A stretch of 12,825 nucleotides of DNA from Paracoccaceae bacterium (GTDB taxonomy: Bacteria; Pseudomonadota; Alphaproteobacteria; Rhodobacterales; Rhodobacteraceae): NCBI GenBank assembly GCA_009922885.1, contig RFUP01000028.1, forward strand, positions 1 through 12,825, read 5' to 3'. Below the pieces are notes generated by a model. It was not told where the DNA came from. It saw only the letters and a list, made by a program, of their open reading frames with translations, and did not search any database. Below, in pieces: positions 6,331 through 12,776 of the stretch; positions within the stretch are counted from its first letter, which is position 1; each line of letters starts with the position of its first letter. The position numbers and the translations under genes are program-made.

Positions 6331-7505
6331 TCACCCTCAACGGTCAAACCTACGCCCTGAACGACCCCGCCGTATTGGCGGCTTTGGTCGGCGTGGGCGT
6401 GGTTCTCCTGATCCTCGTTCTCCTGATCCTCGCCGTGCGCGCTGCAGGCCGTTCCGCCAAGCTGGCCGAACCGCTCGCCTACCAGCTTTCCGCGATGGGC
6501 CAGCGCGTGCAGTCCCTCTCTGACGGCCAGCAACAGCTTTCCGGCGGCCTGACGCACGTCTCCGAAGCGCAAGCCGCTTCGCAGGCGCAGATGATCCGCC
6601 TCATGGAAGCCCGCCTCGCGCAAGTGGCCGAAGCGATGAACGAGAACCTCCAAGGCTCCGCCCGCCGCACCGCGCATTCCTTGGGCGAATTGCAGCAGCG
6701 CCTTTCGGCCATCGATAAGGCGCAGGAAAACATCGTGAAGCTTTCGGGCGATGTGCTGGGCTTGCAAGACATCCTTTCGAACAAGCAAACGCGCGGCGCT
6801 TTCGGGGAAATTCAGCTCAACGATATCGTGCTGAAAGCGCTGCCGTCCGACAGCTACACGATGCAAGCCACGCTCTCGAACGGGCGGCGGGCGGATTGCC
6901 TGATCCATCTGCCGAACCCGCCCGGCCCGATCGTGATCGACAGTAAATTCCCGCTCGAAGCCTATGAGGCGCTCCGCCGCGCCGAAACGCCCGATCAATT
7001 GCAACGTGCCGCACAACAGATGCGCCTTAGCGTGCGCGCGCATATCAGGGCGATATCGGAGAAATATATCATCGAAGGTGAAACCGCAGACGGCGCTCTG
7101 ATGTTCCTGCCGTCGGAAGCGGTCTATGCCGAGCTGCACGCGAACTTCCCCGATGTGGTCCGCGAAGGCTTCGCCAACCGCGTCTGGATCGTTTCACCCA
7201 CCACCTGCATGGCCACTTTGAACACCATGCGCGCGATCCTGAAAGACGCCCGCATGCGCGAACAGGCCGGTGCAATCCGCCGCGAGCTTTCGCTCCTTTA
7301 CGCCGATGTAGACCGCCTATCCACGCGCGTCGGCAATCTGGACCGCCACTTCACGCAAGCCGCCAAAGACGTGGAAGAGATCAAGATCAGCGCCGAAAAG
7401 GCAGGCAAACGCGCCCGCCGCCTCGACAATTTCGATTTCGAAGAACTCGCCCCCGATGCCGAACCCGAAGACGGGCCTCTGCCCATCCCGCGCCCGGCGG
7501 AGTGA
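6327..7505 (+). CDS. rmuC: DNA recombination protein RmuC homolog
   Basis: RmuC-family proteins are membrane-anchored, with a coiled coil and a predicted nuclease-like fold; loss in E. coli raises inversions at short inverted repeats. The 392-residue product has one N-terminal membrane segment (about 15-38, rich in Val/Leu/Ile), a Gln/Ala-rich coiled coil at about 45-155, then the conserved core starting GAFGEIQLNDIV (Glu161) with ADCLIHLPN and IVIDSKFPLEAYEAL (Asp205, Lys207). These are the likely PD-(D/E)xK-type active-site residues. FLPSEAVYAEL and RVWIVSPTTCMATLNTMRAI follow as usual. The C-terminal end is acidic and Pro-rich (DAEPEDGPLPIPRP). Start ATG 6327 overlaps the mutL stop (ATGA), so translation is probably coupled, placing it with a repair gene. 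Its stop codon directly abuts the convergent map stop. Confidence 0.94.
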   Translation: MITLNGQTYALNDPAVLAALVGVGVVLLILVLLILAVRAAGRSAKLAEPLAYQLSAMGQRVQSLSDGQQQLSGGLTHVSEAQAASQAQMIRLMEARLAQVAEAMNENLQGSARRTAHSLGELQQRLSAIDKAQENIVKLSGDVLGLQDILSNKQTRGAFGEIQLNDIVLKALPSDSYTMQATLSNGRRADCLIHLPNPPGPIVIDSKFPLEAYEALRRAETPDQLQRAAQQMRLSVRAHIRAISEKYIIEGETADGALMFLPSEAVYAELHANFPDVVREGFANRVWIVSPTTCMATLNTMRAILKDARMREQAGAIRRELSLLYADVDRLSTRVGNLDRHFTQAAKDVEEIKISAEKAGKRARRLDNFDFEELAPDAEPEDGPLPIPRPAE

Positions 7506-8354
7506 TTACTCAGCGGTTTGCGTATAGGTCGGGTGGAAGGTGCCCGCGGGCGAGAGCGTGAAGATATCCACGCCATCCGCCGTCACGCCCACCGAATGCT
7601 CGAACTGCGCCGATAGCGATTTGTCGCGGGTCACGGCGGTCCACTCATCAGCCAGAACCTTGGTTTCCGGGCGGCCCAAGTTCACCATTGGCTCGATGGT
7701 GAAGAACATACCCTCTTCCAGAACAGGCCCGGTGCCGGGGCGGCCGTAGTGCAGCACGTTCGGCGGCGCGTGGAACACGCGGCCCAGCCCATGGCCGCAG
7801 AAATCGCGCACCACGCTCATGCGGTGGCTTTCCACGTAGGACTGGATCGCATAGCCGATGTCCCCGAAGGTGTTGCCCGGCTTCACCGCCTCGATCCCCA
7901 GCATCAGCGCATCATGCGTCACCTGGATCAGGCGCTCGGCCTTGCGCGGCAGTTTTCCCGCCACATACATCCGGCTCGTGTCGCCATACCACCCATCTAG
8001 GATCACGGTCACATCGATGTTGAGGATATCGCCATCCTTCAGCGTTTTCGCCGAGGGGATGCCATGGCACACCACGTGATTGATCGAAATGCAGGAGGCG
8101 TGCTGATAGCCCTTGTAACCAATCGTCGCCGATTTCGTGCCCTTGGCGATCACCTTTTCTTCGATGATCCGGTCGATTTCGGCTGTGCTCTGGCCGGGGA
8201 ATACATGCTCTGCAATTTCGTCGAGGATCTCTGCGGCAACACGGCCCGCCGCTTGCATGCCCTGATAATCCACAGTCTCATGGATGCGGATGCCGTCACG
8301 GGTCACGATGCCCTTGTGTTTCTCGTTCACGCGGTCTGCCTCGAATACGCTCAA
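7506..8354 (-). CDS. map: Type I methionine aminopeptidase, TTG start
   Basis: This cytoplasmic metalloenzyme removes the initiator Met from new proteins and is normally essential. The 282-residue product has all five metal ligands: Asp114 and Asp125 (NIDVTVILDGWYGDTSRMYV), His188 (GHGLGRVFH), Glu221 (FTIEPMV) and Glu252 (QFEHSVGVT). His97 in VVCHGIPS is the substrate-contacting histidine. It is slightly longer than the E. coli enzyme because of an N-terminal extension (MSVFEADRVNEKHKG). The start is TTG at 8354-8352, backed by AGG(AAA) at 8363-8361 with a 6-nt spacer; GTG codons at 8330 and 8306 are possible alternatives without a better site. It lies 14 bp after sfsA on the same strand, so the two are probably one transcript. 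There is no gap and no hairpin before the convergent rmuC stop. Confidence 0.95.
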   Translation of the reverse strand: MSVFEADRVNEKHKGIVTRDGIRIHETVDYQGMQAAGRVAAEILDEIAEHVFPGQSTAEIDRIIEEKVIAKGTKSATIGYKGYQHASCISINHVVCHGIPSAKTLKDGDILNIDVTVILDGWYGDTSRMYVAGKLPRKAERLIQVTHDALMLGIEAVKPGNTFGDIGYAIQSYVESHRMSVVRDFCGHGLGRVFHAPPNVLHYGRPGTGPVLEEGMFFTIEPMVNLGRPETKVLADEWTAVTRDKSLSAQFEHSVGVTADGVDIFTLSPAGTFHPTYTQTAE

Positions 8355-8368
8355 AAATTTCCTAAAGT
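8355..8368 (-). promoter_or_regulatory. sfsA-map junction with ribosome binding site for the map TTG start
   Basis: The 14 bases between the sfsA stop (8369) and the map TTG contain, on the minus strand, TTTAGGAAATTT. The AGGAAA part provides the only good Shine-Dalgarno match close to any candidate map start. This supports initiation at TTG 8354 and a shared mRNA with sfsA. Confidence 0.6.
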
Positions 8369-9088
8369 TTAAGAGGCTTTGGCGGGGATTTCCAGAGGGG
8401 GCGGCAGTTCAGGCCCAAGCGTCACACCTGCTGGCGAAAGATCAGCGCGATGGGCGAAAATCTCCACGCCCGCCGCCTGCGCTTCCGCCACGGCCCGCGC
8501 ATAGGCCGGATCGATATCCGCCGCGACAGAAACCGCCGTGCAATCGTCCCGCATCACCACGAACAAAAGCCCCGCACGGTCGCCTTCTGCGACTTTCGCC
8601 GCCAGTTCCCCCATATGCCGTGCACCGCGTGCTGTTACCGTATCGGGGAACTCGGCCAATCCTGCCTGTCGTGCCAGCGTTACGCTCTTCACTTCCAACC
8701 ACAGCCGCCCCGCTGGCCCCTCCAGCAGGAAATCCACGCGGCTCTTTTCGCCATAAGCCACTTCGGCCCACCACTGGGGATAGTCTCCGAACCGCAGCGC
8801 GCCGCTCTCCAAAGCCTCCCGCACCACGCGATTGGCCACGCCCGTATCCACACAGGCCATCCCGCCTTCGGGCAGTTCTGCCAAGCGCCACGCCCATTTC
8901 AGCTTCTTCTTCGGATCGTCGTTTGGCTCCAACCAAACCCGCAGGCCGTCTTGGGCCAAGCCCGTCATCGCGCCGGGGTTCGCCACATGGGCCACCACCT
9001 CGCGGCCATCGGGCAATCGGCAGTCAGCGAGGAAGCGTTTATAGCGACGGATGAGCACTGCTGGCTCAAGAGGGGTTTGAAAGCGCAT
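8369..9088 (-). CDS. sfsA: SfsA family protein (sugar fermentation stimulation protein A homolog)
   Basis: SfsA was named for stimulating maltose use when overproduced in E. coli, and its real biochemical role is not firmly settled. The family has an N-terminal OB-like domain and a C-terminal nuclease-like fold. The 239-residue product has the usual length. Conserved motifs are AHVANPGAMTGL at 33-44, the PD-(D/E)xK-like core SRVDFLL (Asp119) and LWLEVKSVTL (Glu132, Lys134), and the highly conserved EFPDTVTARGARHMGEL at 146-162. Start ATG 9088 matches the usual N-terminus (RFQTPLEPAVLIRRYKRFLAD). Upstream pairing to the ribosome is poor and a TATAGG hexamer lies about 8 nt before the ATG, so a very short or absent leader is possible. 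It is divergent from the CinA-like gene (45 bp between starts) and probably co-transcribed with map. Confidence 0.94.
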   Translation of the reverse strand: MRFQTPLEPAVLIRRYKRFLADCRLPDGREVVAHVANPGAMTGLAQDGLRVWLEPNDDPKKKLKWAWRLAELPEGGMACVDTGVANRVVREALESGALRFGDYPQWWAEVAYGEKSRVDFLLEGPAGRLWLEVKSVTLARQAGLAEFPDTVTARGARHMGELAAKVAEGDRAGLLFVVMRDDCTAVSVAADIDPAYARAVAEAQAAGVEIFAHRADLSPAGVTLGPELPPPLEIPAKAS

Positions 9089-9133
9089 GCTCGGGGCCTA
9101 TACCGCAAGTGGCAGCCCCGCAAGGAGAGTACG
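9089..9133. promoter_or_regulatory. Short divergent promoter region, sfsA versus the CinA-like operon
   Basis: Only 45 bp separate the two divergent starts, so both promoters must lie within this stretch or inside the coding ends. On the plus strand AAGGAGAG (9122-9129) is a strong ribosome site for ATG 9134. On the minus strand GCGGTATAGG could hold a -10 box for sfsA. No operator is recognised. Confidence 0.35.
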
Positions 9134-9856
9134 ATGCCCAACCCAACCGCCGCCATGCTCGTGATCGGAGACGAAATCCTCTCCGGCCGCACGCGCGATT
9201 CCAACATGCACCACCTTGCACAGGAACTCACCAAAGTGGGGATCGAATTGAAGGAAGTGCGTGTGGTTTCCGATGATCGCGCCGCGATCGTCGGCGCAGT
9301 GAAAGCACTCTCTGCCGCCTACGCGCAGGTGTTCACTTCGGGCGGCATCGGCCCCACCCATGATGACATTACGGCCGATTGCATCGCCGAAGCCTTCGGC
9401 CGCACCATTGATGTGCGCGACGACGCCCGCGCGCTCCTTGCCGCGCATTACGCCCGCCAAGGCGTCGAGTTCAACACGGCCCGCCAGCGCATGGCCCGCA
9501 TTCCCGAAGGGGCCGCGCTGATCGAAAATCCGGTCTCGGTCGCGCCCGGTTTCACGCTCGGAAACGTGCATGTCATGGCAGGTGTGCCGTCCGTTTTCAC
9601 CGCGATGGTCGCCTCTGTGCTGCCCACGCTTACGGGCGGCCAGCCGCTTCTGTCGCAATCCCTCAGGATCATGCGCGGCGAAGGCGAGATTGCCGAGAAA
9701 CTGACCGATCTCGCGCAGCGCTATTCCAACCTCTCCATCGGCTCCTATCCCTTCCAGCGCGATGGCATCTACGGCGCGAATATCGTCATCCGTGGCACCG
9801 ATGGCGCCGAAGTGGATGCTGCCATGGCCGAACTCTCGAAGCTGTTTCCCGCATGA
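9134..9856 (+). CDS. Molybdopterin-binding / CinA N-terminal-type domain protein
   Basis: The 240-residue protein has the MoaB/Mog (MoCF biosynthesis) fold of the CinA N-terminal class (COG1058-like). Diagnostic motifs are MLVIGDEILSGRTRDSN (8-24) and TSGGIGPTHDD (68-78), followed by NPVSVAPGFTLGNVHVMAGVP. In this family the fold binds pterin or nucleotide-type ligands. In CinA it has been linked to ADP-ribose or NAD-derivative hydrolysis, but the specific substrate here cannot be read from sequence. The C-terminal nicotinamide-nucleotide amidase domain of full CinA is absent, as is common in alphaproteobacteria that keep it as a separate gene. The frame is open far upstream (to 8450) over sfsA, but ATG 9134 has AAGGAGAG and fits the family N-terminus. 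It is first of four genes joined by ATGA overlaps. Confidence 0.92.
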   Translation: MPNPTAAMLVIGDEILSGRTRDSNMHHLAQELTKVGIELKEVRVVSDDRAAIVGAVKALSAAYAQVFTSGGIGPTHDDITADCIAEAFGRTIDVRDDARALLAAHYARQGVEFNTARQRMARIPEGAALIENPVSVAPGFTLGNVHVMAGVPSVFTAMVASVLPTLTGGQPLLSQSLRIMRGEGEIAEKLTDLAQRYSNLSIGSYPFQRDGIYGANIVIRGTDGAEVDAAMAELSKLFPA

Positions 9857-10608
9857 CCCACCCCAACGCCGCCGCTCTTTTCGCTGCCTCCGATCTCACA
9901 TGGCCCGCTGAAACCGTCACGCGCCAAGGCCCGTTCCTTCTGCGCCACGCACCGGGGGCAGGCGGGCGCGTGAACTGCGCGACGGCCGAAGGCTCCTTCT
10001 CTGAGGCCGACATCGACGCCGCCATCGCGGCGATGCACGCCAAGGGCGGCCCGCGCCTCTTCATGATCCGGCAAGGCGCAGGCGCGCCCGACGATAGCGC
10101 CCTCGATCAGGCGCTCGCCGACAAGGGCTACAACACGGTTTCCCCGACCCGACTGATGGTCGCTCCTACGGGGCCCATCGCCGCCCGCGATCTGCCGCGC
10201 GTTCGCGCTTTCGTGGTCTGGGAACCCTTGGCGATCCAGCACGATATCTGGGAAGAAGGCGGCATTCGCGCGCCGCGCCGTGCCGTTATGATGCGCGCCG
10301 ACTGCCCGAAAGCCGCCCTCCTTGGCCGCCTCAACGATCATCCTGCCTGCGCGGGTTATCTCGGCTATGACGCGCGCTTCGGTCTTTCTGAACTCCACGC
10401 GCTTTACGTGCTCCCGCACCAGCGCCGCCAAGGCATGGCCGTCAACGCCCTCACCATGGCCGCCCGCTGGACCGAAAGCGAAGGCGGCCACTGGATCGGC
10501 CTCGCCGTTGAAGAACACAACACCGCCGCCCGCGCCCTCTACGAAAGCCTCGGCTTTGTCGAAGCGGGCCGCTATCATTACCGCATGCACCCGGAGGACA
10601 CGAAATGA
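9853..10608 (+). CDS. GNAT-family N-acetyltransferase with an extra N-terminal domain
   Basis: This is a 251-residue protein whose C-terminal part (about 130-248) is a GNAT domain that would move an acetyl group from acetyl-CoA to an unknown amine. The acetyl-CoA pyrophosphate loop is seen as LYVLPHQRRQGMA (184-196, Q/R-x-x-G-x-A form), with the later motif EEHNTAARALYESLGF (220-235). The N-terminal ~110 residues (LTWPAETVTRQGPFLLRHAP, then RVNCATAEG and FMIRQGAG) have no acetyl-CoA loop. They look like a degenerate second GNAT half or a substrate-capturing domain; this arrangement seems familiar from Rhodobacteraceae, but I cannot name the family. Its ATG overlaps the stop of the CinA-like gene and its TGA overlaps the next start, so it is translationally coupled on both sides. 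Confidence 0.88.
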   Translation: MTHPNAAALFAASDLTWPAETVTRQGPFLLRHAPGAGGRVNCATAEGSFSEADIDAAIAAMHAKGGPRLFMIRQGAGAPDDSALDQALADKGYNTVSPTRLMVAPTGPIAARDLPRVRAFVVWEPLAIQHDIWEEGGIRAPRRAVMMRADCPKAALLGRLNDHPACAGYLGYDARFGLSELHALYVLPHQRRQGMAVNALTMAARWTESEGGHWIGLAVEEHNTAARALYESLGFVEAGRYHYRMHPEDTK

Positions 10609-11174
10609 CCCATAAGCCCGTCATGGCGCTGGATCTGCCCCCGGTCGATCCCTTGCCCCCCGCCACGCAGAAGTATTTCGACATCTGCACCGAAAAGCTC
10701 GGCATGGTGCCCAATGTGCTCACCGCCCACGCTTTCGATATCGATCTGCTGAACGGTTTCACCGCGCTCTACAACAAGCTGATGCTGGGCGAGAGCAACC
10801 TGACGAAACTCGAACGCGAACTCATCGCCGTGGCGGTTTCGGCCTATAACCGCTGCTTCTATTGCCTCACCGCCCATGGCGCTGCCGTGCGTGAACTCTC
10901 GGGCAACCCTGAACTGGGCGAGATGATGGTGATGAACTGGCGCGTTGCGCCTTTGTCGGACAAACAGAAAGCCATGCTCACCTTCGCCGAGAAGATCACC
11001 ATGGCTTCCTACACCGTCACCGAGGCCGACCGTGAAACGCTCCGTAGCCACGGCTTCACCGACCGCGATATCTGGGACATCGCCAATGTCGCCGCCTTCT
11101 TCAACATGACCAATCGCGTGGCCTCTGCCGTCGATATGCGCCCGAACCCCGAGTATCACGCCCAACACAGATGA
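10605..11174 (+). CDS. Peroxidase-related, AhpD-like (carboxymuconolactone decarboxylase fold) protein
   Basis: This 189-residue all-helical protein belongs to the AhpD/CMD superfamily, most like the 'uncharacterized peroxidase-related enzyme' group (TIGR01926 type). The core motif ELIAVAVSAYNRCFYCLTAHG (72-92) gives a CxxC pair, Cys84 and Cys87, with His91 following, the redox centre used by AhpD to reduce peroxiredoxin or disulphide partners. The N-terminal part PATQKYFDICTEKLGMVPNV and the later DIANVAAFFNMTNRVA are typical of the family. Role in hydroperoxide detoxification is expected from the family and not proven. A good ribosome site, CGGAGGA, precedes ATG 10605 inside the end of the GNAT gene. 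ATGA overlaps at both ends fix it in the operon. Confidence 0.92.
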   Translation: MTHKPVMALDLPPVDPLPPATQKYFDICTEKLGMVPNVLTAHAFDIDLLNGFTALYNKLMLGESNLTKLERELIAVAVSAYNRCFYCLTAHGAAVRELSGNPELGEMMVMNWRVAPLSDKQKAMLTFAEKITMASYTVTEADRETLRSHGFTDRDIWDIANVAAFFNMTNRVASAVDMRPNPEYHAQHR

Positions 11175-12118
11175 AAGCGCTCGCTGTCATATTAGCCCTC
11201 ATCGCCGCGCCCTTGGCTGCCCAAGAGGCATACCGCCTGCCGTTGCCTGCGACCGCGCGTATCGCGCTTGAGGTGGCCAAGCCGGGCGAAACCTATGCGC
11301 TGCCCATCGGCCCCTATGCCGGTTTTCTCCCCGTCGAAGACATGCGCGGCACCCGCACCACCCGCGTCTGGAAGGTCGCGCAGGCGCAGGCTCTCACCAC
11401 CCAGCAAATGCTCCAGCCTCTTGTTGATCGTCTGGACGCCGCAGGCTTCACTCCGCTCCTCCTCTGCCAATCCTCGGAATGCGGCGGCTATGATTTCCGC
11501 TTCGCAACCGATGTCATTCCCGCGCCGGAAATGCAGGTCGATCTTGCGAACTTCCGGTTCTATTCCGCCCGCCGTGGCGATGAAGCCATCTCGCTTCTCG
11601 TGTCGCGCCTGAGTGCAACGGGCTTCATCCAGATGATCCACATTGCGCCCGTCGGCATTGACGCTCCTAAAGCCGCGAACCGCGCAGAAGCCCCGCCTGC
11701 CAAAAAACCTGCCGAAGCCCTCACGCCGCCAACTGAGCCGCGCTCCATCGAAGAGGCGCTGCGCGTCAATGGCCGCGCCGTGCTCTCGGATCTGCAATTC
11801 GAAAGCGGCGCTGCCAGCCTTGGCGACAAAACCTACCCAAGCCTCGCAGCCCTCGCGGCACATCTCGCCGCCAACCCCGGCGATCGTATTGCGGTCGTCG
11901 GCCATACCGATGCTACAGGCTCTCTCGACGGCAATATCGCCCTGTCCGAGCGCCGCGCAGCGGCGGCGCTGGAGCGGCTGGTCTCGGCCCACAGCGTGCC
12001 CCGCACCCAACTCGAAGCGCGCGGTATCGGCTACCTTGCACCCCGCGCCCCAAACACGACGGCGGAGGGGCGCGAGGCCAATCGCCGCGTCGAAGCGGTT
12101 CTCTTGCCGAAGAAGTAA
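11171..12118 (+). CDS. Exported OmpA-family peptidoglycan-binding protein
   Basis: The 315-residue product has a signal peptide (MKALAVILALIAAPLAAQ, probably cut after Ala17). An N-terminal domain of about 18-165, rich in beta strands by inspection, carries a possible disulphide (Cys99, Cys104). A Pro/Ala/Lys linker follows (about 165-190), then a C-terminal OmpA domain (about 203-312). The OmpA domain shows VLSDLQFESGAASL, VVGHTDATGSLDGNIALSERRAAA (in two parts, Asp247 and Arg261 or Arg262 as the meso-diaminopimelate-binding pair) and EANRRVEAVLL at the end. No lipobox Cys is seen, so it is probably periplasmic and tethered non-covalently to peptidoglycan. The N-terminal domain resembles nothing I can name, though similar OmpA proteins exist in Rhodobacteraceae. 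The start ATG overlaps the stop of the AhpD-like gene (ATGA). It ends 7 bp before the convergent marR relic. Confidence 0.92.
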   Translation: MKALAVILALIAAPLAAQEAYRLPLPATARIALEVAKPGETYALPIGPYAGFLPVEDMRGTRTTRVWKVAQAQALTTQQMLQPLVDRLDAAGFTPLLLCQSSECGGYDFRFATDVIPAPEMQVDLANFRFYSARRGDEAISLLVSRLSATGFIQMIHIAPVGIDAPKAANRAEAPPAKKPAEALTPPTEPRSIEEALRVNGRAVLSDLQFESGAASLGDKTYPSLAALAAHLAANPGDRIAVVGHTDATGSLDGNIALSERRAAAALERLVSAHSVPRTQLEARGIGYLAPRAPNTTAEGREANRRVEAVLLPKK

Positions 12119-12125
12119 CGCAGCC

Positions 12126-12620
12126 TCAGAAGTGCCGCCTAACCAACCGCTCGTTGTGCTCCAGCAGGCGGTCCATGAGGTCAAGAAAGGTCGCCACCTC
12201 GCGCTCAGAAAGCGGATCAACAACCTCTTCATTGGCCGACTGGAAGGTATTGATGAGCCGCTCATGCAACGCCGTTCCGGCTTCAGTCAGGCTCAAATTT
12301 AGCTGTCACGCGTCCTCCGCGTTTGGTGCGGACCCAATGAGCCCGCGCTCCTGAATGGCACGCACCAAGCGGCTGAGTTGCCCTTTGTCCATATAGAGCC
12401 GCTTCGCGATCCAAGCGAATGTCACGGGCTGATGCGCCCCGATCAACCCCAGCAACCGGACTTCGTTCATGGTTAGCTGGAACGCCGCGCGGAACAGATG
12501 CCCTCCGTCATATGCGTTGATCGCCGCGAAGCGCGCGATCCTGAACGTCAGCGCATCTTCGATCGTTTCGATTTTCGGATGCTTGCCTGTCCCGGCATCT
12601 GACTTGGACTGTTCTGACAT
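12126..12620 (-). pseudogene. MarR-family transcriptional regulator interrupted by an in-frame TGA
   Basis: The minus strand from ATG 12620 encodes MSEQSKSDAGTGKH and a MarR winged helix-turn-helix: LTMNEVRLLGLIG, then VTFAWIAKRLYMDKGQLSRL and VRAIQERGLI up to Ala104. Codon 105 (12308-12306) is TGA. The same frame, with no shift, then resumes a clear MarR C-terminus: LNLSLTEAGTALHERL, EEVVDPLSEREVATFLDLMD and RLLEHNERLVRRHF, ending at TGA 12128-12126. Total would be 164 residues, normal for MarR. The stop sits at the wing, where an Arg is common, and TGA is one C-to-T transition from CGA. The truncated form would keep the recognition helix but lose the wing end and the dimerisation helices, so it is probably inactive. 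Readthrough or a sequencing error are alternatives. A ribosome site GAGAGA lies just upstream of the ATG. It converges with the OmpA gene. Confidence 0.85.
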
Positions 12621-12718
12621 AGTATCTCTCTGGATCGAATTTGGATAAGTCTTTGATAAAAAAAACAATTAGAGGCTAAAAACACCAAAGGTTAACACCG
12701 ATTCTGGATCCTGTTCCA
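12621..12718 (-). promoter_or_regulatory. AT-rich upstream region of the marR relic
   Basis: These ~100 bp are distinctly AT-rich (an eight-A run at 12658-12665) and presumably hold the marR promoter. A GATAA direct repeat at 12644-12648 and 12655-12659 has an 11-bp period. MarR proteins usually bind palindromes near their own start, and no clear one is seen. A short open minus-strand frame crosses the region but resembles no protein I know. Confidence 0.3.
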
Positions 12719-12720
12719 TG

Positions 12721-12772
12721 AAAAATGTCGGGGAGGATTGGGGGCAATCATTCGCGTCCAGCTCCCCAACGT
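12721..12772 (-). terminator. Candidate intrinsic terminator reading leftward
   Basis: Arms GTCGGGGAG (12727-12735) and CTCCCCAAC (12762-12770) pair at 8 of 9 positions, and a second short stem GATTG/CAATC (12736-12740, 12745-12749) with a GGGG loop sits inside. On the minus strand the stem is followed by A then TTTTT (complement of 12721-12725), as expected for termination of a minus-strand gene lying to the right of the window. No T-run follows on the plus strand. The large internal loop makes it less than ideal. Confidence 0.45.
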
Positions 12773-12776
12773 CATG

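Noticed and set aside
8450..9133. A long N-terminal extension of the CinA-like protein read through sfsA
   Set aside because: The region is antisense to a clear sfsA gene; ATG 9134 has a strong AAGGAGAG site and matches the family N-terminus.
11192..12265. A 357-codon minus-strand frame antisense to the OmpA gene
   Set aside because: It overlaps OmpA and MarR frames that carry real family motifs; the translation has none.
12306..12620. A frameshift in marR
   Set aside because: The C-terminal MarR sequence resumes in the same frame immediately after the TGA, so this is a nonsense codon and not an indel.
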